A DNA stretch of 7,443 nt from Sphingomonas sp. (GTDB taxonomy: Bacteria; Pseudomonadota; Alphaproteobacteria; Sphingomonadales; Sphingomonadaceae). The notes under the pieces are model-generated. The model had not been told where the DNA came from and ran no database searches. It worked only from the letters and a program-made list of their open reading frames with translations. Position 1 is the stretch's first letter, and every line of letters begins with the position of its first letter. Positions 5,114 through 7,443 of the stretch are shown here, piece by piece. The stretch spans positions 1 through 7,443 of the forward strand of contig JASLBO010000180.1 in NCBI GenBank assembly GCA_030146605.1, written 5' to 3'. A program made the translations under genes and the position numbers.

Positions 5114-6864
5114 TGCGGATCGATCAGATCACCGGCCGCTGGCGCAGCTTTCCGATCGCGATCACCGCGGTGCTGGTCACCCTGCTGCTGCTCGGCGGCA
5201 TCCTCACCGTGGTGCAGGGCGAAACGGGCTATCTGAGCCAGAAGCAGCGCGAGACCAACGCCCAGACCAACATCCTCGCCGCCAGCGTGGTCGCCGCGCT
5301 CGACTTCGCCGATGCCGCCGCCGCGCGCGAGTCGGTCGAGGCGCTTCGGGCGGACCGTCAGGTCCGGATTGCAGCAATCTATGATCGCGCGGGCAAGCTG
5401 GTGGCGGGATACGCCCGCAAGGGGCAGGTCATCCCCGCGCGGCCGGTAGACGCGAACGCGAGCCGCGACGCGATCACTGCGCGCGTGGCCGTCACTCGCG
5501 GCGGCGAGCAGATCGGCACGGCCTATATCGCCGTCGATTCGCAGCCCTTCACGACGCGCGCGCGCCGCTATCTGCTCATCGGCCTGCTCGTCGTCATGGC
5601 CGCTTTGGTCGCCGCCGTGCTGGGACTTGCCCAGGTGGCGCTGGGCCGCGCCAATCGCGAACTCGAGGCGCGGGCCGCGGCACTCGCCGAGGCCAATGTC
5701 GAGCTTACCCACCAGATCGCCGAGCGGGCCAAAGCCGAGGAGCAGCTTCGCCAGGCGCAGAAGATGCAGGCGCTCGGCCAATTGACCGGCGGCATCGCGC
5801 ACGACTTCAACAATCTGCTCACCGTGATCCAGGGCTCGGCGGACATGCTGCTGCGCCCGAACCTGACCGAAGACCGCCGCCAGCGCTACGCCGACGCAAT
5901 CGTCCAGGCCGCGGCGCGGGCGGCGGCGCTGACCAGCCAGTTGCTCGCCTTTGCCCGGCGCCAGCCGCTCAAACCCGAGGTGATCGACGTCAACGCGATG
6001 ATCGCCGGGATGACCGAGTTGCTCGATCGCACGCTGGGCGAGCGGGTGATCGTGGAGACCGACCTCGCCGACCGGGTCTGCACGGTGGAAGCCGATCGCG
6101 CGCAGCTCGTCTCGGCAGTGCTCAACATCGCGGTCAACGGCCGCGATGCGATGCCCGACGGCGGTACGCTGCGCATCACCACTGCCAGCGAGCAGGCCGA
6201 GCGCGGGCCGATGATCGCGCTGTCGGTGGCGGACACCGGCACCGGCATGGACGCCGCGACGATCGAGCGCGCGATGGAACCGTTCTTCACCACCAAGGCC
6301 GCCGGCAAGGGCACGGGGCTCGGGCTCAGCCAGGTCTATGGCTTCGCGACGCAATCCGGCGGCGACCTGCGCATCGACAGCACGCCTGGGCACGGCACGC
6401 GCGTCACCATCCTGCTCCCGTGCAGCAATCTCGCGCTGACTCCGCCGCCGCAGGCGCAGCAGAGCGTGGCGGACACTGGCCGCACCGGATCGGTGCTGCT
6501 CGTCGAGGACAATGAGGCGGTGGGCGAGTTCGCCGAGGCGCTGCTGCGCGAACTCGGCCACCGCGTGGTCCGCGCGAGATCGGGGAACGAGGCGCTCGAA
6601 GTTGCGCGGGTGGCGCAGTTCGACGTGGTGCTGAGCGACGTGGTGATGCCCGGCATGAGCGGCATCGAACTCGCGGAGACGCTCGCCACCCTTCACCCCA
6701 AGCTGCCCGTTATCCTGACGACCGGGTATAGCGACCAGATCTCGCGCTCGGGGGCCGGGGGCCGAGCGGTGCTGCTCAAGCCCTATCGGCTCGACACTCT
6801 CGCATCGGTGATCGACGATTCGCTGCGTGCCGCGACCGGGGCGGCCGGGCTCGGCACCCGCTAG
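5113..6864 (+). CDS. Hybrid histidine kinase: CHASE8-like sensor, HisKA, HATPase_c, receiver
   Basis: The 583-aa protein has a TM segment (about 14-34), a periplasmic domain (36-150) with the CHASE8-like pattern [19 protein letters not shown]...[15 protein letters not shown], and a second TM (153-174). A coiled-coil linker (178-217) follows; I see no clear HAMP. HisKA carries the H-box [11 protein letters not shown], phospho-acceptor His230. The ATPase domain shows an N-box ([14 protein letters not shown], 338-351), G1 (ADTGTGMD, 373-380), F-box (EPFFTTK, 389-395) and G2 (GKGTGLGLS, 398-406). The receiver (460-575) has an acidic pocket at Glu465/Asp466, phospho-acceptor Asp509 ([11 protein letters not shown]), Thr537 and Lys556. 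All key residues are present, so it should be active. There is no DNA-binding or GGDEF output, so signal must pass to an unlinked partner, such as a histidine phosphotransferase, or the receiver may tune the kinase. It is coupled to yfiR by TAATG overlap and is probably controlled by YfiR and the receptor. Confidence 0.93.
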   Translation: MRIDQITGRWRSFPIAITAVLVTLLLLGGILTVVQGETGYLSQKQRETNAQTNILAASVVAALDFADAAAARESVEALRADRQVRIAAIYDRAGKLVAGYARKGQVIPARPVDANASRDAITARVAVTRGGEQIGTAYIAVDSQPFTTRARRYLLIGLLVVMAALVAAVLGLAQVALGRANRELEARAAALAEANVELTHQIAERAKAEEQLRQAQKMQALGQLTGGIAHDFNNLLTVIQGSADMLLRPNLTEDRRQRYADAIVQAAARAAALTSQLLAFARRQPLKPEVIDVNAMIAGMTELLDRTLGERVIVETDLADRVCTVEADRAQLVSAVLNIAVNGRDAMPDGGTLRITTASEQAERGPMIALSVADTGTGMDAATIERAMEPFFTTKAAGKGTGLGLSQVYGFATQSGGDLRIDSTPGHGTRVTILLPCSNLALTPPPQAQQSVADTGRTGSVLLVEDNEAVGEFAEALLRELGHRVVRARSGNEALEVARVAQFDVVLSDVVMPGMSGIELAETLATLHPKLPVILTTGYSDQISRSGAGGRAVLLKPYRLDTLASVIDDSLRAATGAAGLGTR

Positions 6865-6887
6865 ATCGTCCGCCATGGGCGCGGCGA

Positions 6888-6905
6888 GTTGACACGCTTG
6901 ACACA
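6888..6905 (-). repeat. Inverted-orientation copies of the 9-bp CGTGTCAAC motif
   Basis: GTTGACACG (6888-6896) is the exact reverse complement of CGTGTCAAC at 593-610, and CTTGACACA (6897-6905) follows it directly as a 7-of-9 copy. Looser copies lie downstream: GTTGACAGG at 6973-6981 and GTTGACGCG at 7092-7100. Confidence 0.6.
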
Positions 6906-6935
6906 CTGGAAGGCTTTGCGAGTAAGTGACATTTG

Positions 6936-6943
6936 TTAACCAT
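6936..6943 (+). promoter_or_regulatory. Possible CtrA half-site TTAACCAT
   Basis: TTAACCAT, a known half-site of the alphaproteobacterial cell-cycle regulator CtrA, lies in the A/T-rich island after the kinase gene. No second TTAA follows at the usual 7-base spacing. The same bases form AACC-ATCT-GGTT followed by three T, so a weak terminator is an equally good reading. Confidence 0.2.
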
Positions 6944-7004
6944 CTGGTTTTTCAGGATAAAATCTAGCCGCGGTTGACAGGGATATGGCCTTGGCGCCTG
7001 CCAG

Positions 7005-7080
7005 GCGACACCGGCGCGGCGCCGACGCGACACTCACGCGACACCGACGCACACCAGCGCGACACCGGCGCGACACCCGC
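7005..7080 (+). repeat. 11-bp tandem repeat array (consensus GCGACACCGGC), seven units
   Basis: Units start at 7005, 7016, 7027, 7038, 7049 (10 bases), 7059 and 7070. GCGACAC opens five of them; the second unit has GCGGCGC and the fifth GCACACC. The period is close to one DNA helical turn. No open frame with coding character runs through it. Confidence 0.75.
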
Positions 7081-7125
7081 GCGCCATGCAGGTTGACGCG
7101 TCGTGCGAATTAGGGATCCGGCGAT

Positions 7126-7188
7126 GTCAAAAAGCGGGCCGGCCGGGCCAATCGCGCGAGCCAAGCAGACGAAATCCTACATTGCAAG
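7126..7188 (+). repeat. Dispersed intergenic repeat, copy 2
   Basis: AAATCCTACATTGCAAG (7172-7188) is the exact reverse complement of 2076-2092, with a conserved GTCAAA edge at 7126-7131 and GAG..AAGCAGA at 7158-7169. It stands in the opposite orientation to copy 1, so the pair brackets the 55-aa gene and the receptor-YfiR-kinase operon. Confidence 0.65.
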
Positions 7189-7266
7189 ACAGCGACGGCG
7201 CACACGGTGTTGCCCAGCGCCCAGGTTGAGGGCTGATCTAGACTCGTCTTCCTTCAATCTGAACGT

Positions 7267-7285
7267 GCTCCTGCGAAAGCAGAGC
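7267..7285. other. GAAA-tetraloop hairpin (GCTCCTGC-GAAA-GCAGAGC)
   Basis: GCTC and TGC pair with GCA and GAGC around a GAAA loop, with one bulged C. I recall closely similar 'CTCCTGCGAAAGCAGGAG' hairpins as common sphingomonad intergenic repeats. This looks like a slightly decayed copy. Confidence 0.45.
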
Positions 7286-7321
7286 CCGGGACGTATCGAC
7301 ATCCCAATGCACGAGCGGTTT

Positions 7322-7416
7322 CAATCCTCCCCCGCCAGGGAGGTGGCATGCGCAGCATGACGGAGGGGGAGGAATCACTGCGTTCAGTGAGTCCTCCCCC
7401 TCCGTCGCCTTCGGCG
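7322..7416. repeat. REP-like palindromic element with a 22-bp-arm hairpin
   Basis: The arms at 7359-7380 and 7385-7406 are inverted copies with a single mismatch around a CGTT loop; the core is GACGGAGGGGGAGGA against TCCTCCCCCTCCGTC. Smaller hairpins flank it: CCTCCC/GGGAGG (7326-7331, 7338-7343), CATGC-GCA-GCATG (7347-7359) and CGCC-TTC-GGCG (7406-7416). The 'CCTCCCC...GGGAGGTGGCA...TGACGGAGGGG' style matches REP-like elements I recall from sphingomonad genomes, here as two units head to head. It may stop or protect transcripts from either side. Confidence 0.75.
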
Positions 7417-7443
7417 CCACAGTGCCGGGTCGTCCGTGCCCCC

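Larger units (their letters stand above)
6865..7443. other. 579-bp gene-free, repeat-rich stretch
   Basis: No convincing gene is present. It contains gttgacac-type motifs, an A/T-rich island around 6930-6965, an 11-bp tandem array, dispersed repeat copy 2, a GAAA-loop hairpin and a REP-like element at the right edge. An open frame from 7103 to 7360 lacks a ribosome binding site and natural composition and crosses three of these repeats. Confidence 0.65.

Noticed and set aside
4933..6906. Minus-strand open frame of 657 codons
   Set aside because: It mirrors the histidine kinase codon by codon and has no domain I recognise.
6889..6979. Promoters based on TTGACA words at 6889, 6898 and 6974
   Set aside because: None has a plausible -10 box at 16-18 bases. 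The words belong to the repeated gttgacac motif.
7005..7080. CRISPR array
   Set aside because: Units are 11 bp and contiguous, with no spacers and no cas genes nearby.
7103..7360. Plus-strand open frame of 85 codons
   Set aside because: No ribosome binding site, mixed codon quality, and it crosses dispersed repeat copy 2, the GAAA hairpin and the REP-like element.

Overview
This GC-rich window (about 70% G+C by eye, strong G/C preference at third codon positions) looks like chromosomal DNA of an alphaproteobacterium, most likely Sphingomonadales. The suggestion rests on a DUF3597 protein, a YfiR-family periplasmic protein beside a TonB-dependent receptor, two short proteins of a kind I associate with sphingomonads, and REP-like intergenic hairpins. 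No marker gene fixes the genus. Every supported gene is on the + strand; the long minus-strand open frames are antisense shadows of GC-rich genes.

Left part (1-1462): the 3' end of a helix-turn-helix protein of unknown role runs in from upstream. Its coding signal jumps from frame 1 to frame 2 at about 733-736, so it looks frameshifted. Beyond that point the frame stays open into a DUF3597 gene, which has its own good ribosome binding site and a TTG start at 1052.

Middle part (1463-2687) is mostly non-coding and rich in structure. It holds a long inverted-repeat element (about 1484-1653); a candidate promoter whose predicted start site falls on a compact three-way-junction RNA ending in a T-rich tract (1706-1765); a 50-aa small protein (1864-2016); one copy of a dispersed repeat (2076-2139); a second candidate promoter with a leader that can hide its own Shine-Dalgarno sequence; and a 55-aa small protein (2379-2546).

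Right part (2688-6864) is a tight three-gene operon with stop/start overlaps TGATG and TAATG: a TonB-dependent outer-membrane receptor, a periplasmic YfiR-family protein, and an inner-membrane hybrid histidine kinase with a CHASE8-like periplasmic sensor, HisKA, HATPase and a C-terminal receiver. It resembles a YfiBNR-type envelope signalling system in which the diguanylate cyclase output has been replaced by a phosphorelay and the outer-membrane component by a TonB-dependent receptor. The likely signal path is outer membrane, then periplasm, then inner membrane, then phosphotransfer to an unseen partner.

The last 579 bases hold no convincing gene but many repeats: a 9-bp motif inverted relative to a tandem copy inside the first gene, an 11-bp tandem array, the second (inverted) copy of the dispersed repeat, a GAAA-loop hairpin and a REP-like element with a 22-bp-arm hairpin.
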